Below, one piece after another: positions 29,669 to 40,300 of a stretch of DNA of 64,000 nucleotides. The DNA is taken from positions 60,358-124,357 of the forward strand of contig JAILPZ010000062.1 in the NCBI GenBank assembly GCA_024699225.1. The letters are read 5' to 3'. Position 1 is the stretch's first letter. The number at the start of each line of letters is the position of its first letter. The translations under genes and the position numbers were made by a program. The notes beneath the pieces were generated by a model. The model was not told the DNA's origin and ran no database searches. It was given only the letters and a program-made list of their open reading frames with translations. The DNA comes from Sphaerochaetaceae bacterium. Lineage in GTDB: Bacteria; Spirochaetota; Spirochaetia; Sphaerochaetales; Sphaerochaetaceae.

Positions 29669-32199
29669 TAGATCCTAAGAAGATGGCCGTCTGGCAGAAC
29701 AGAGAACAGATAGTAGAAGCTCTAAAGAACAACCAGGTAATAATAGTTGAAAGTCCTACCGGCAGCGGAAAGACAACACAGCTTCCCATAATCCTGAAAA
29801 ATGCCGGCTATGCTGCAAACGGAGTTATAGGTATAACCCAGCCCAGAAGAATTGCAGCACTTTCTGTCTGCGAATACATAAAAACCCAGATTTCTTCTGA
29901 GAATCTTCCTCCATCTTACTGCGGCTACAAAATGCGTTTTTATGATACAACGGACGCAGATACCAGGATCAAAGTTTTAACTGACGGAATGCTTCTTCAG
30001 GAGATGAAGGCAGACCCTCTATTAAGAGCTTATTCTGTTGTAATGGTTGATGAGGCACATGAAAGAAGCCTTAACATTGATTTTATCCTTGGCCTTTTAA
30101 AGCAAATATGCCTGCAGCGCCCTGAACTTAAGATTATTATTTCTTCGGCCACAATCAATACAAAGATCTTTTCTACCTTCTTTGCTGACAAGAGTGGTCG
30201 TAACGCGCCTGTAATCTCCATCAAGACACGTGTCTTTAACGTAGATATCAAATATTACCCTCTGCCGCCAAAAGAGCGTGACCAGGAGCTTGAATACTCC
30301 ATCTGTCAGATTCTAAACCAGCTTTTAAAGCGTTTTAAAGCCTCTGACTATAAGAACAACCAGGATACTCTTGTCTTCCTTCCCGGCGAAGCTGATATTA
30401 AAAGCTGTATAAGCTCAGTCTATGAATTCTGTGATCATGAGCATCTTCAGATTTATCCTCTCTACGGAAGACTTAATAAAGAAGAACAGGAACAGGTTTT
30501 TGAAGAAACAGAAGAAGGGAAAATGAAGGTTGTATTTGCAACAAATATTGCAGAAACAAGCTTAACCATAGACGGAATCTCCGTTGTAATAGACAGTGGC
30601 CTTGCAAAGATAAACTATTACAACCAGACAGACTTCACTTCATCCCTTATTGTACGACCCATAAGCCGTGCCTCAGCAGACCAGAGAGCCGGAAGAGCGG
30701 GAAGAACAAGTGACGGCCTCTGTTACAGGCTTTACTCAAAAGAAGATTATGAAGGCAGAAGAAAGTTCACTCAGGAAGAAATTCTAAGAACAGATTTGTC
30801 AGAAGTAGTACTGAGGATGGTTGATCTTGGAATTCATGAATTTGAAAAATTCCCGTATATTACAAAACCTGACAGAAATGCACTTAAGAGCGGAGAAAAC
30901 ACACTTGTACTTCTGGATGCCATAGACAGGCAGAGAAACCTTACCCATATAGGAAACATGATGGTCCGCTACCCTCTCCTGCCCCGTCTTTCCAGATGTA
31001 TTGTTGAGGCTGTAAACAGAGATCTTGATATAATTAAAAGCGTAATAATCTGTGTAAGTTTTCTCTCATGCAAGACACCTTTTATTCTTCCCCAGGGAGA
31101 AGAAGATATGGCCCGGCATGCTCATAAGGCCTTCTCAGATACTCAGCTTGGTGATTTTGTAGGCTATCAGCGTCTATATGAAAAATACAGTTCCCTTGGA
31201 ACTGAAAAGCTCAGGGAAAGCTTTTGCAGCATGCACTACCTTGATAAGCAGAGCATGGATGAGATAATCCATGTTTCAAATCAGCTCTGTGATATAACAA
31301 GAGAACTGCAAATTCCTGTTAGTGACAGAACTTTTACCTTTAATGAAGACTTTTCAAGAAGACTCTTAATCTGTCTTGGAACAGGACTGATTCAGTATAT
31401 ATGCGTGAGAAAGAAGTCAAATTCGTATAGAACCATAACAGCAGATGAAATTTATATTCATCCGGGCTCCTCATGGTTCAGAATTCCACCCACTCACATA
31501 CTTGCAGGAGAAATTGTTCAGACTTCCAAGCTTTACGCACGCTCTGTATCACCTCTTAACAAAAAGTGGATAGAAGAAATCTCCCCGTCTCTTGTTCAGA
31601 AACTCTCTTCACTTTCCAAGGCCTCTGACAGGATGGATAAGAGGGAAAGAGATATCAGTCCAAGAGGAAAGAGCAATACTGTTTCTGTCTACGGCATGAC
31701 ATTTGCCGTTATAGAAGGAACTGGCAAGAAGGGTGTGAGGATGGCCGTAGTGCCGTATGAAAAGCTTACTGAACTTGCCAGGGCTTACAGAAGAGCCTCA
31801 AGGCACCCCAAGAATATGAGTGCATGCATACTGTACAACGGATATTTTATTCATTACGGGGACACGCTTAGGGATATTGTCCGCTTGGCCGGACGTATAA
31901 GGGGTGAAAAGGCCATGATTGTAAAGGATCTGCCTCAGGATATTTACTATGCCGAGACTGCCTCTTACCTTATTCCATATCTGAATAACCTTATGTGCCT
32001 CTCCCCGCTTAAAAAATATAAGAATCAACTTGGATTTGTTGAGCTTTGCTCGGGAGGCAGGGGGATCTTCTTCCATGTTAACAAGTCGTTTTCTGAGGCA
32101 GTAAATAACAGTGCCTATACTCTTTTGTCAATTATGGATGCTGATAATGACAAACGTTTTTCAGATACGTACAACAAACTTGTAAGATTGCTTGATTGA
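29665..32199 (+). CDS. DEAH-box ATP-dependent RNA helicase, HrpA/HrpB-like
   Basis: SPTGSGKTTQLP, DEAHERSLNIDF, SATI, QRAGRAGRTSDGLCYRLY. Confidence 0.93.
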   Translation: MIDPKKMAVWQNREQIVEALKNNQVIIVESPTGSGKTTQLPIILKNAGYAANGVIGITQPRRIAALSVCEYIKTQISSENLPPSYCGYKMRFYDTTDADTRIKVLTDGMLLQEMKADPLLRAYSVVMVDEAHERSLNIDFILGLLKQICLQRPELKIIISSATINTKIFSTFFADKSGRNAPVISIKTRVFNVDIKYYPLPPKERDQELEYSICQILNQLLKRFKASDYKNNQDTLVFLPGEADIKSCISSVYEFCDHEHLQIYPLYGRLNKEEQEQVFEETEEGKMKVVFATNIAETSLTIDGISVVIDSGLAKINYYNQTDFTSSLIVRPISRASADQRAGRAGRTSDGLCYRLYSKEDYEGRRKFTQEEILRTDLSEVVLRMVDLGIHEFEKFPYITKPDRNALKSGENTLVLLDAIDRQRNLTHIGNMMVRYPLLPRLSRCIVEAVNRDLDIIKSVIICVSFLSCKTPFILPQGEEDMARHAHKAFSDTQLGDFVGYQRLYEKYSSLGTEKLRESFCSMHYLDKQSMDEIIHVSNQLCDITRELQIPVSDRTFTFNEDFSRRLLICLGTGLIQYICVRKKSNSYRTITADEIYIHPGSSWFRIPPTHILAGEIVQTSKLYARSVSPLNKKWIEEISPSLVQKLSSLSKASDRMDKRERDISPRGKSNTVSVYGMTFAVIEGTGKKGVRMAVVPYEKLTELARAYRRASRHPKNMSACILYNGYFIHYGDTLRDIVRLAGRIRGEKAMIVKDLPQDIYYAETASYLIPYLNNLMCLSPLKKYKNQLGFVELCSGGRGIFFHVNKSFSEAVNNSAYTLLSIMDADNDKRFSDTYNKLVRLLD

Positions 32200-32226
32200 C
32201 GACTTCTAATTAAATAAACTGTCAGT

Positions 32227-33258
32227 ATGGAAACGTTGTTCAAATACGGCAAGGCCGTTTACAAAACCGTAGATAATTTCAATGAACTCTCCTACGAAAT
32301 TGGGAATTTCGGAAATAACGTTCTATGGATTTGTGACACCAATACAGCAAGAATGGTCAGGCCTCTGCCACAGCCGAACGTAATCATTAATACAGGTGAA
32401 GGCTCAAAGAATTTTACAACGCTTGAACGTATTCTCCAGGTAGCAATAGATGCTGATTTAAATAAGAATTCCACCTTTATAGGCCTTGGTGGCGGTGTTG
32501 TCTGTGATATTACGGCTCTTGCTGCTTCCATTTTCCGCAGAGGCTGCAAATGTCTTTTAATCCCTACTACCATTATGGCAATGGGAGATGCATGTCTTGG
32601 CGGAAAGACAGGTATTAACTTCCGTGGCGTTAAAAATGCCATAGGCAATACTTATGAGGCTAATGAGGTTCTTCTCTGTCCTGAAATGCTCCGTTCCCTT
32701 CCGGACCGTGAGTACTACAGTGGTCTTTCAGAGATTATTAAACATGCTTTGCTTTCCAATTCAAGGGAGCTTTATCAGAAGGTAGTTCTTGACAGGCAGA
32801 AGATTAACGCAAGAGACCTTGATACTGTTTCAGACCTTATCCGTCTTTCTCTTGAGACCAAGAAGGAAGTGCTTGAGCAGAACAGATCTGAGATTTTAAA
32901 GCTCGGTCACGTATTTGGTACTGTTCTTGAAACCATGACTGATTTTAATAAGTCACACGGTGAATGCATTGTCTGGGGAATAATCAGAAGTACAGAACTC
33001 GGCTATAAGTGCGGTCTCTGTGAAAAGAGCTTTGCTGATAATATCTGCCGTGTTTTCAAGCCCTTTAAGTATGATGTTGACTATAAGATTCCAAGAACTA
33101 ACTGGCAGCTGTTTAAGAGCATTCTTGCCAAAAATAACACATATAACAGCTCAAATCATGAACTTTTAATATTAACTGATTTAGGTACTGTTGTTTCCTA
33201 TGCTGCAGAAGAAGATGCAATTCAGGATGCTGTTATAGAAAGTGTGGTTTACAGATAA
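32227..33258 (+). CDS. divergent 3-dehydroquinate synthase (AroB) family protein
   Basis: GGGVVCDITALAASIFRRG, PTTIMAMGDACLGGKTGIN, GLSEIIKHALL; active-site segments altered. Confidence 0.85.
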   Translation: METLFKYGKAVYKTVDNFNELSYEIGNFGNNVLWICDTNTARMVRPLPQPNVIINTGEGSKNFTTLERILQVAIDADLNKNSTFIGLGGGVVCDITALAASIFRRGCKCLLIPTTIMAMGDACLGGKTGINFRGVKNAIGNTYEANEVLLCPEMLRSLPDREYYSGLSEIIKHALLSNSRELYQKVVLDRQKINARDLDTVSDLIRLSLETKKEVLEQNRSEILKLGHVFGTVLETMTDFNKSHGECIVWGIIRSTELGYKCGLCEKSFADNICRVFKPFKYDVDYKIPRTNWQLFKSILAKNNTYNSSNHELLILTDLGTVVSYAAEEDAIQDAVIESVVYR

Positions 33259-34403
33259 TGCATTACTTTGACTGGACTGCTACCACTCCTGTTTCTGAAT
33301 CAGCTTTAAATGAATACTCAAAAATCTCAAGAGAATATCCCGGAAATCCCTCTTCTACCCATCCAATGGGTCTTAAGGCCAAAGAACGTCTTGAAGAAGA
33401 GAGAAAGCATATTGCCTCTCTTTTGGGTGTTCCCTCTTCTACTGTTTATTTTACTTCAGGCGGAACAGAGTCAGATTCAATTGTCCTCTCTTCTCTTCTT
33501 AATACCCTGACTCCGGGAACAATACTTACAAGTGCTATTGAGCATTCAGCTGTTCTGGAATACAAGGGTATACTTCAAAAATATGGATGGACCTTTAAGA
33601 GCCTTCGCTGCCCGGGCGGTTATCTTAATCCTCTTTCTGTTAAGGAAGCTCTTACTCCGGATGTAAGAATGCTCTGCGTTATGAGTGTAAACAACGTAAC
33701 TGGAACAGTTCAGGATTTAAATGAAATTGTTTCTGTTGTAAGAGAATACAGTAAGAGTACCGGCAGAAGCATTCATATTCACTGTGACTGTGTTCAGAGT
33801 ATGGGAAAGATTCCTTTTGATCCTGTTTCTTTGGATATAGATTCTTGTGCAGTATCTTCTCACAAGTTCTTTGGCCCAAGAGGCGTTGGTATTCTGTATA
33901 ACAGAAACAAGGGCCTTCTTTCTCTGTCAAGAGGCGGAGGACAGGAAAAGGGACTTAGGGGCGGAACAGAGAACCTTCCGGCTATCTGTGCCATGGGAGT
34001 GGCTCTTGAAGAGGCACTTGCATCTATGAATGAGAATTATGAAACTGTCTCTAACTATAGAAATATGGTTGAAAAGGCCGCCCTTGAGTCAGGCTATTCT
34101 GTCTTGTCTCCTATCTCTGACAGCGGTAAGTGTTATTCTCCCTACATAATAAATATCTGTGTAAAACCGCTTCCTTCTGAAGTTTTTCTTAGAATTATGG
34201 GAGATAAGGGTTTCTGCCTGTCAGCAGGCAGTGCCTGCAGTACAAATTCAAGAGGAAAGGCTGAGAGTGTTCTTGAGGCCATGCAGATTAAAAGTCAGGA
34301 CAGAATGTCTTCCATAAGAGTCTCAATCTGTGCTAAAAACACTGAGGAAGAAGTTTCACTTCTCTGTGAAGCAATCAGACAGACAGCTAAGGATTATAAA
34401 TAA
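33258..34403 (+). CDS. cysteine desulfurase (NifS/IscS family)
   Basis: DWTATTPVSESAL, TSGGTESDSIVL, SSHKFFGPRGVGILY, SAGSACSTNSRGKAESV. Confidence 0.93.
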   Translation: MHYFDWTATTPVSESALNEYSKISREYPGNPSSTHPMGLKAKERLEEERKHIASLLGVPSSTVYFTSGGTESDSIVLSSLLNTLTPGTILTSAIEHSAVLEYKGILQKYGWTFKSLRCPGGYLNPLSVKEALTPDVRMLCVMSVNNVTGTVQDLNEIVSVVREYSKSTGRSIHIHCDCVQSMGKIPFDPVSLDIDSCAVSSHKFFGPRGVGILYNRNKGLLSLSRGGGQEKGLRGGTENLPAICAMGVALEEALASMNENYETVSNYRNMVEKAALESGYSVLSPISDSGKCYSPYIINICVKPLPSEVFLRIMGDKGFCLSAGSACSTNSRGKAESVLEAMQIKSQDRMSSIRVSICAKNTEEEVSLLCEAIRQTAKDYK

Positions 34404-35593
34404 TGAAGAATATTGAAAACATGCAGTTGTATCTTATCCGCCTTGGCGAGATAAGCCTTAAGGGCATGAACCGCCGTTTATTTGAAAAACAGCTTAAGGC
34501 TAATATCAAAATTAAGATTCACGGCTATCATAATCTCATTGAAAGAGAAAAAGGCAGAATCTACCTGTATGTTGATCAAAGCTGTCCTGAGGAACTGGTT
34601 TACAACACATTAAAAACAACTTTTGGTGTTGTAGGCTTTTCAAAAGCAGTTGTATGCGAAAAGAACTTTGAAACAATTGTTGAGCAAGCCAAGTCCTTAA
34701 TTGAAAGAGAACCGTTTTCTGACGGTACAGGTACTTTTAAGGTGGAAGCCAGAAGAGCTGACAAGAGTTTTCCTCTTAACAGCTATCAGATAGAAGCTAA
34801 TCTTGGCGGCGTTGTTCTGGACCGCTACCCTGAAATGAAGGTGGATGTACATAAGCCTCAGAAGGTTTTATACGTTGAAATCAGGGATTCTGCATATTTG
34901 TATACAACACCTGTTTCAGGTCCTTCCGGACTTCCTGTAGGTACTGCCGGTAAGGGTCTTTTACTGCTTTCAGGCGGAATAGATTCTCCTGTAGCAGGTT
35001 ACAGAATGGCTTCCAGAGGTCTCAGACTTGACTGTCTTTACTTCCATGCATATCCGTATACATCAGAACAGGCCTTACAGAAGGTTAAGGACCTGGCCAT
35101 GATTCTTGCAAAATGGAATATTGGCATTTCTTTATTTGTTGTTAATTTTACTGAGGCTGAGCTTTGGATAAAGGAACATTCAAATGAGGAAGAACATACT
35201 CTTATGATGAGAGCCTGCATGATGAAGGTTGCAAACAGAGTTGCTCAAAAGAGGAACTGCCAGGTTCTTGTAACAGGTGAGGCTCTCGGTCAGGTTGCCT
35301 CCCAGACTCTTGAAGCTATGTGCTTTACAAACAGTATGTCTGAAAGACCTGTATTAAGACCTCTTGTAGGTATGGATAAACAGGAGATAATTGATCTTTC
35401 AAGAAAGATTGGAACATACGAGACAAGCATTCTTCCTTTTGATGACTGCTGTGTTATCTTTTCTCCAAAGCATCCACTTGTAAAGCCTGATACAGATGTT
35501 GAAACTGAGAGTTTCAAGAATATGAATATAGAAGAACTCCTCGACAAATGTGTCGAGGAGCTTCAGGAATTTCAGTTCTCTTACAAAGTTTGA
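34403..35593 (+). CDS. thiI: tRNA 4-thiouridine synthase ThiI, no rhodanese domain
   Basis: THUMP domain, LLSGGIDSPVAGYRMASRG, ends shortly after DDCCVIFSPKHP. Confidence 0.94.
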   Translation: MKNIENMQLYLIRLGEISLKGMNRRLFEKQLKANIKIKIHGYHNLIEREKGRIYLYVDQSCPEELVYNTLKTTFGVVGFSKAVVCEKNFETIVEQAKSLIEREPFSDGTGTFKVEARRADKSFPLNSYQIEANLGGVVLDRYPEMKVDVHKPQKVLYVEIRDSAYLYTTPVSGPSGLPVGTAGKGLLLLSGGIDSPVAGYRMASRGLRLDCLYFHAYPYTSEQALQKVKDLAMILAKWNIGISLFVVNFTEAELWIKEHSNEEEHTLMMRACMMKVANRVAQKRNCQVLVTGEALGQVASQTLEAMCFTNSMSERPVLRPLVGMDKQEIIDLSRKIGTYETSILPFDDCCVIFSPKHPLVKPDTDVETESFKNMNIEELLDKCVEELQEFQFSYKV

Positions 35594-36598
35594 TTAATGC
35601 TTTCTTTCTACAAGTCCAACTTTTCTGTAGACCTTTGAAAGGGTCCTGCGGGCAATTCTCTCAGCCTGCTCTGCTCCCCTTGCAAATACTTCATCAAGAT
35701 ACTTCTTGTCTGAAAGAATCTTGTTCTTCTCTTTTGTAATAGGTTCAATAAGATCTGCTGTTGCTTCTCCTACAGCAATCTTAAAGTCTCCATAGCCCTT
35801 ACCCTCAAATTCTTTCTCTGCTTCAGAAATAGTTTTTCCTGTTACGCAGCTGTAGATGGTAAGAAGGTTTGAAATACCGGGCTTGTCTTCAGAAAACCTT
35901 ATTTCTGTATCACTGTCAGTTACAGCTCTCTTGAATTTTCTGATAATAGTGTCCCTGTCGTCATTTAATGAAATAAATGCATTAACATTAGCATCACTCT
36001 TACTCATCTTCTTTTCAGGATCCTGCAGACTTGAAATCTTGGCTCCTGTAGCAGAAATATAGGGCTCAGGAACTTTAAATGTATCTGAATATCTGTTGTT
36101 AAAACGGATTGCAAGGTCTCTTGTAATTTCAAGGTGCTGCTTCTGGTCCTGACCTACAGGAACAAGGTCTACGTTGTAAAGCAGAATATCTGCAGCCATA
36201 AGAACCGGATAATCCATCAGACCCATATTTACATTATCTGCATGACTTCTGCTCTTATCCTTAAACTGTGTCATTCTCTGAAGTTCACCGGGATAAGTTA
36301 TGGTATTTAAAATCCAGGCAAGTTCTGTATGTGCACTTACATGAGACTGTACAAAGAATACACACTTATCAGGATCAATTCCGCTTGCAATATAGAGGGC
36401 TGCAAGCTCATATGTATTGGACCTGAGCTGGGCAGGAACCTGTTTAACTGTAAGTGTATGAAGATCAGCGAGAGCATATATGCAGTCACACTGGCCCATA
36501 AGAACCTTCCAGTTTCTGATAGCTCCAATATAGTTTCCAAGTGTGAGAATTCCACTGGGCTGAATAGCTGAGAATAATGATTTCTTTTCTTCGCTCAT
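35594..36598 (-). CDS. trpS: tryptophanyl-tRNA synthetase
   Basis: SGILTLGNYIGAIRNW, MSKSDANVNAFI. Confidence 0.97.
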   Translation of the reverse strand: MSEEKKSLFSAIQPSGILTLGNYIGAIRNWKVLMGQCDCIYALADLHTLTVKQVPAQLRSNTYELAALYIASGIDPDKCVFFVQSHVSAHTELAWILNTITYPGELQRMTQFKDKSRSHADNVNMGLMDYPVLMAADILLYNVDLVPVGQDQKQHLEITRDLAIRFNNRYSDTFKVPEPYISATGAKISSLQDPEKKMSKSDANVNAFISLNDDRDTIIRKFKRAVTDSDTEIRFSEDKPGISNLLTIYSCVTGKTISEAEKEFEGKGYGDFKIAVGEATADLIEPITKEKNKILSDKKYLDEVFARGAEQAERIARRTLSKVYRKVGLVERKH

Positions 36599-37395
36599 TT
36601 AATTACCTCATTAAATATCTGCAGTACATAGTTTTTTTCAAGGTCCTGATCTTTCAGGTATATGGTATTTCCTTCCTGAGTAATTATTAATTTCAGGTAG
36701 GAAACATCAGCTTTTTCACCGTTCTGTTTAAGCATACTTATATAGGCAGCCTTAAGAAGTTTGAAAAAGCTATCTGCATATTCCTCTGTAGTAAGAGTAA
36801 ATGCAGTATCAAACTTATCATAATCAGAAATAAGAAGAATATAATCAAATCTTTCAACTGCAGCATCTGACAGATCTATACCTGTCTGAGGCAGTTCCGT
36901 AGGACTTTTGACATATACTCCGCTTACATCTGAATAGAGTTTACTTATAATATCTCTGTCAAGAACAGTTTCTTTTTCCTTAGTAAAATATCTGTTATAG
37001 ATTTCCTTAATATTGTCAGTAGAAAAAAGAATTATACCTGATGCAGGAACTGTTACCTGTATACCGGTTTCATTATGAACGTAGTATGTAAGCTTATCTT
37101 CTTTGTTCTTTGTAAACTGACCTGAAGCTTTAATTCCTGCATTTACAATAGTTTTTGAGAAGTCTCCTTCTATTACACCGTACATGGTTTCAGTTTGCGG
37201 GTCATATGAACCGCTGATACGCTGAATATCAATCGGTAATGAAAGAATACTCTCATAATCGGTTGTTGTAAAAATATACTTCCCGTCTTCAGCAATTGCC
37301 CCTATAAAAGGGTTTTCCTCAGTAAAAGGATTCATGCTTGCACATGAAACAAGAGAAAGAACAATTGCTGAAATAAGAAGTATTTTTCTAATCAT
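36595..37395 (-). CDS. lipoprotein, unknown function
   Basis: lipobox LVSCASM. Confidence 0.6.
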   Translation of the reverse strand: MIRKILLISAIVLSLVSCASMNPFTEENPFIGAIAEDGKYIFTTTDYESILSLPIDIQRISGSYDPQTETMYGVIEGDFSKTIVNAGIKASGQFTKNKEDKLTYYVHNETGIQVTVPASGIILFSTDNIKEIYNRYFTKEKETVLDRDIISKLYSDVSGVYVKSPTELPQTGIDLSDAAVERFDYILLISDYDKFDTAFTLTTEEYADSFFKLLKAAYISMLKQNGEKADVSYLKLIITQEGNTIYLKDQDLEKNYVLQIFNEVIK

Positions 37396-40300
37396 CAGGC
37401 TTTTTCAAGCTCCAAAATCAGACCGCTCTCATTCTCATCTCCTTTTAATGAAGGATCATAAGTAAGAGATACGGCAAGAGTTTCATTTTTGATATAGTCG
37501 CCGTATTCAGAGCAGACCTTTTCAACCTCTTCATCTCCGGAAATCTTAAGATTGATTCTGTCTGAAACCTCAAGGCCCTTCTCCTTTCTGGTATTCTGTA
37601 CTGAACGGACAATATCTCTTGCTATACCTTCATAGAGCAGATCCTGAGTAACTTCAGTATCAAAACCAACTGTAATATCACCCTGGTTGATAATCTTAAG
37701 GTTTTCCTTCTCATGACGGACAATAACAAGATCCTTGTCAGTCAATTCAATTTTTTCACCATCACCATATTCAACAATCTGCTTGAAGCCTTCAATCATT
37801 GAAGAAATGGTTTCCTTATGAAGAGCCTGAATCTTGGAAGCAACTTCCTTCATGGCCTTTCCAAGTCTTGAACCGAGAAGTTTGAAGTTTGCCTTAGCCT
37901 CATAGTCAACAAGAGATGACTCATCTCCCTTAATATCAACTTCCTTAACGTTAAGCTCTTCAGCAATAATATCCTTCATCTGTTCAAAGATATTTCTGTC
38001 CTTTTCAAGACGGTCAACAAGAACAACCTTCTTAAGAGGCTGTCTGTTCTTGATGTTGTTTGAACTTCTGAGGGCACGGCCCATTGTAATGGCATCTACA
38101 GTAATCTGCATCATATGCTCAAGAGCCGGGTCTCTGTGCTTTTCATTGTAAACAGGGAAATCACAGAGGTGGACACTTTCAGGGTCTCCTTCCTGCTTGA
38201 GGTTCTGATAGATTTCTTCTGTTGTGAAAGGAATAACAGGACATGCAAGCTTACAGAAGGTCATGATAACCTTATACAGGGTATCATAGGCCATCTTCTT
38301 GTCTCCGTCATTTTCACTCTTCCAGAATCTTCTTCTGCTTCTTCTTATATACCAGTTGTTAAGGTTGTCCATGAACTGGACAAGAAGCTGACAGGCTGTC
38401 TGAATATCATACTTTCCAAGTGACTCATCAACATCCTTTGTAAGCTTTTCAAGAACTGAAATAATCCATCTGTCCAGAGGATTTGTAAGCTTCTTGAAAT
38501 CTGTTTCTGAAACCTTGTAATTATCAAGATTAGAATAAGTTACAAAGAATGAATATGCATTCCACATGGGGATAATCAGCATTTTCAGAGAATCCTTAAC
38601 AAGATTGTCTGAGAACTTAAGATCATCTGCATGGACAGCTGAACTGTTCATAAGTGCAAAGCGAAGAGCATCTGCACCATACTGGTCAACTATAAGCATG
38701 GGGTCAGTAAAGTTGCCCTTACTCTTTGACATTTTCTCACCGTCTTCAGCAAGAATAATTCCGTTGGTAACATTGTTATAGAAACACGGTTTGTCAAAGA
38801 GAGCTGTTGCCATAATTGAAAGTGTGTAGAACCAGCCTCTTGTCTGATCAAGACCCTCACAAACAAAGTCAGCAGGGAAAATCTGTTCAAAGCGTTCCTT
38901 GTTCTCAAACGGATAGTGAAGCTGTCCATAAGGCATGCTTCCGCTTTCAAACCAGCAGTCAAGAACATCCGGTACTCTTCTCATGGTTCCCTTTCCGTCA
39001 GGACTTGGCCATGTAAGATCATCTACAAAATGCTTATGAAGGTCTGTGACCTTCTTTCCGCACTTCTCTTCAAGTTCAGCAATAGAACCAATTACTTCTG
39101 TGTAGTCTGAACCGTCACACTGCCATACAGGAATGGGGTTTCCCCAGAATCTGTTTCTTGAAATAGCCCAGTCTCTGGCTCCTTCAAGCCATTTTCCGAA
39201 TCTTCCGTCCTTAAGATGGGACGGGACCCAGTTTACCTTCTGGTTGTTTGCAACGAGGCGGTCCTTAAAAGCTGTAACCTTAACGTACCAGCAGTCCATG
39301 GCTCTGTAGATAAGAGGAGAACCTGTTCTCCAGCAGAAAGGATAGCTGTGAAGGTAGTTTTCTCTCTTGACGAGTTTTCCCTCATCCTTAAGACGCTGGA
39401 TAATTAACTTATCTGCATCTTTTACAAACATGCCTTCATATTCCTTAACCTCAGATGTGAATTTACATTCATCATCAATAGGACAGACTACAGGAATTCC
39501 TGTGCCTTTAAGTACGTTATAGTCGTCTTCACCAAAGCCCGGAGCTGTATGAACTATACCGCAGCCGTCTGCTGTTGTAACGTAGTCTCCAAGAACTGTT
39601 ACAAAGGCTCCCTGGTCAAACAGAGATGCAAAGTAAGGAAACAGTGGTTCATATCTGCGTCCTGCAAGATCCTTACCCTTATACTGCTCAACTATCTCAT
39701 AACCTGTTCCTTCCTTGTAGTAAGAAGAAAGACGGTCCTTACCGAGGTAGTAGAAATCACCTGTCTCAGTATCTTTGATTTTTACATAATCAATCTCAGG
39801 GCCCAGAGCTAAAGCAAGGTTTGAAGGAAGAGTCCACGGTGTTGTTGTCCATGCAAGGAAGTATGTATTTTCAGTGCCCTTCTCAAGGAATCTGACTGTT
39901 ACTGCAGGATCAGTTACTTCCTTATAGCCACCAAGATTGACTTCCATGTTTGAAAGAGGACAGCCAAGACCCGGGCTGTAAGGGAGAATATTATAACCCT
40001 TGTAAATCAGGCCCTTTTCATATAGAGACTTGAAAACCCACCAGATACTCTCCATGAACTTTGGATCCATGGTTCTGTAACCGTTTTCAAAATCAACCCA
40101 CCTGCCCATTCTGGTAATTTCTTTCTTCCAGTCAGCAGTAAAACGCATGACAATTGAGCGGCAGTCTTCATTATATTTTGCAACACCATACTCATGAATT
40201 TCCTTTGAACTTGAAATTCCGAGTTTCTTCTTCATTTCATTTTCAACAGGAAGACCATGACAGTCCCAGCCCCAGTTTCTGACAACTCTCTTGCCTTTCA

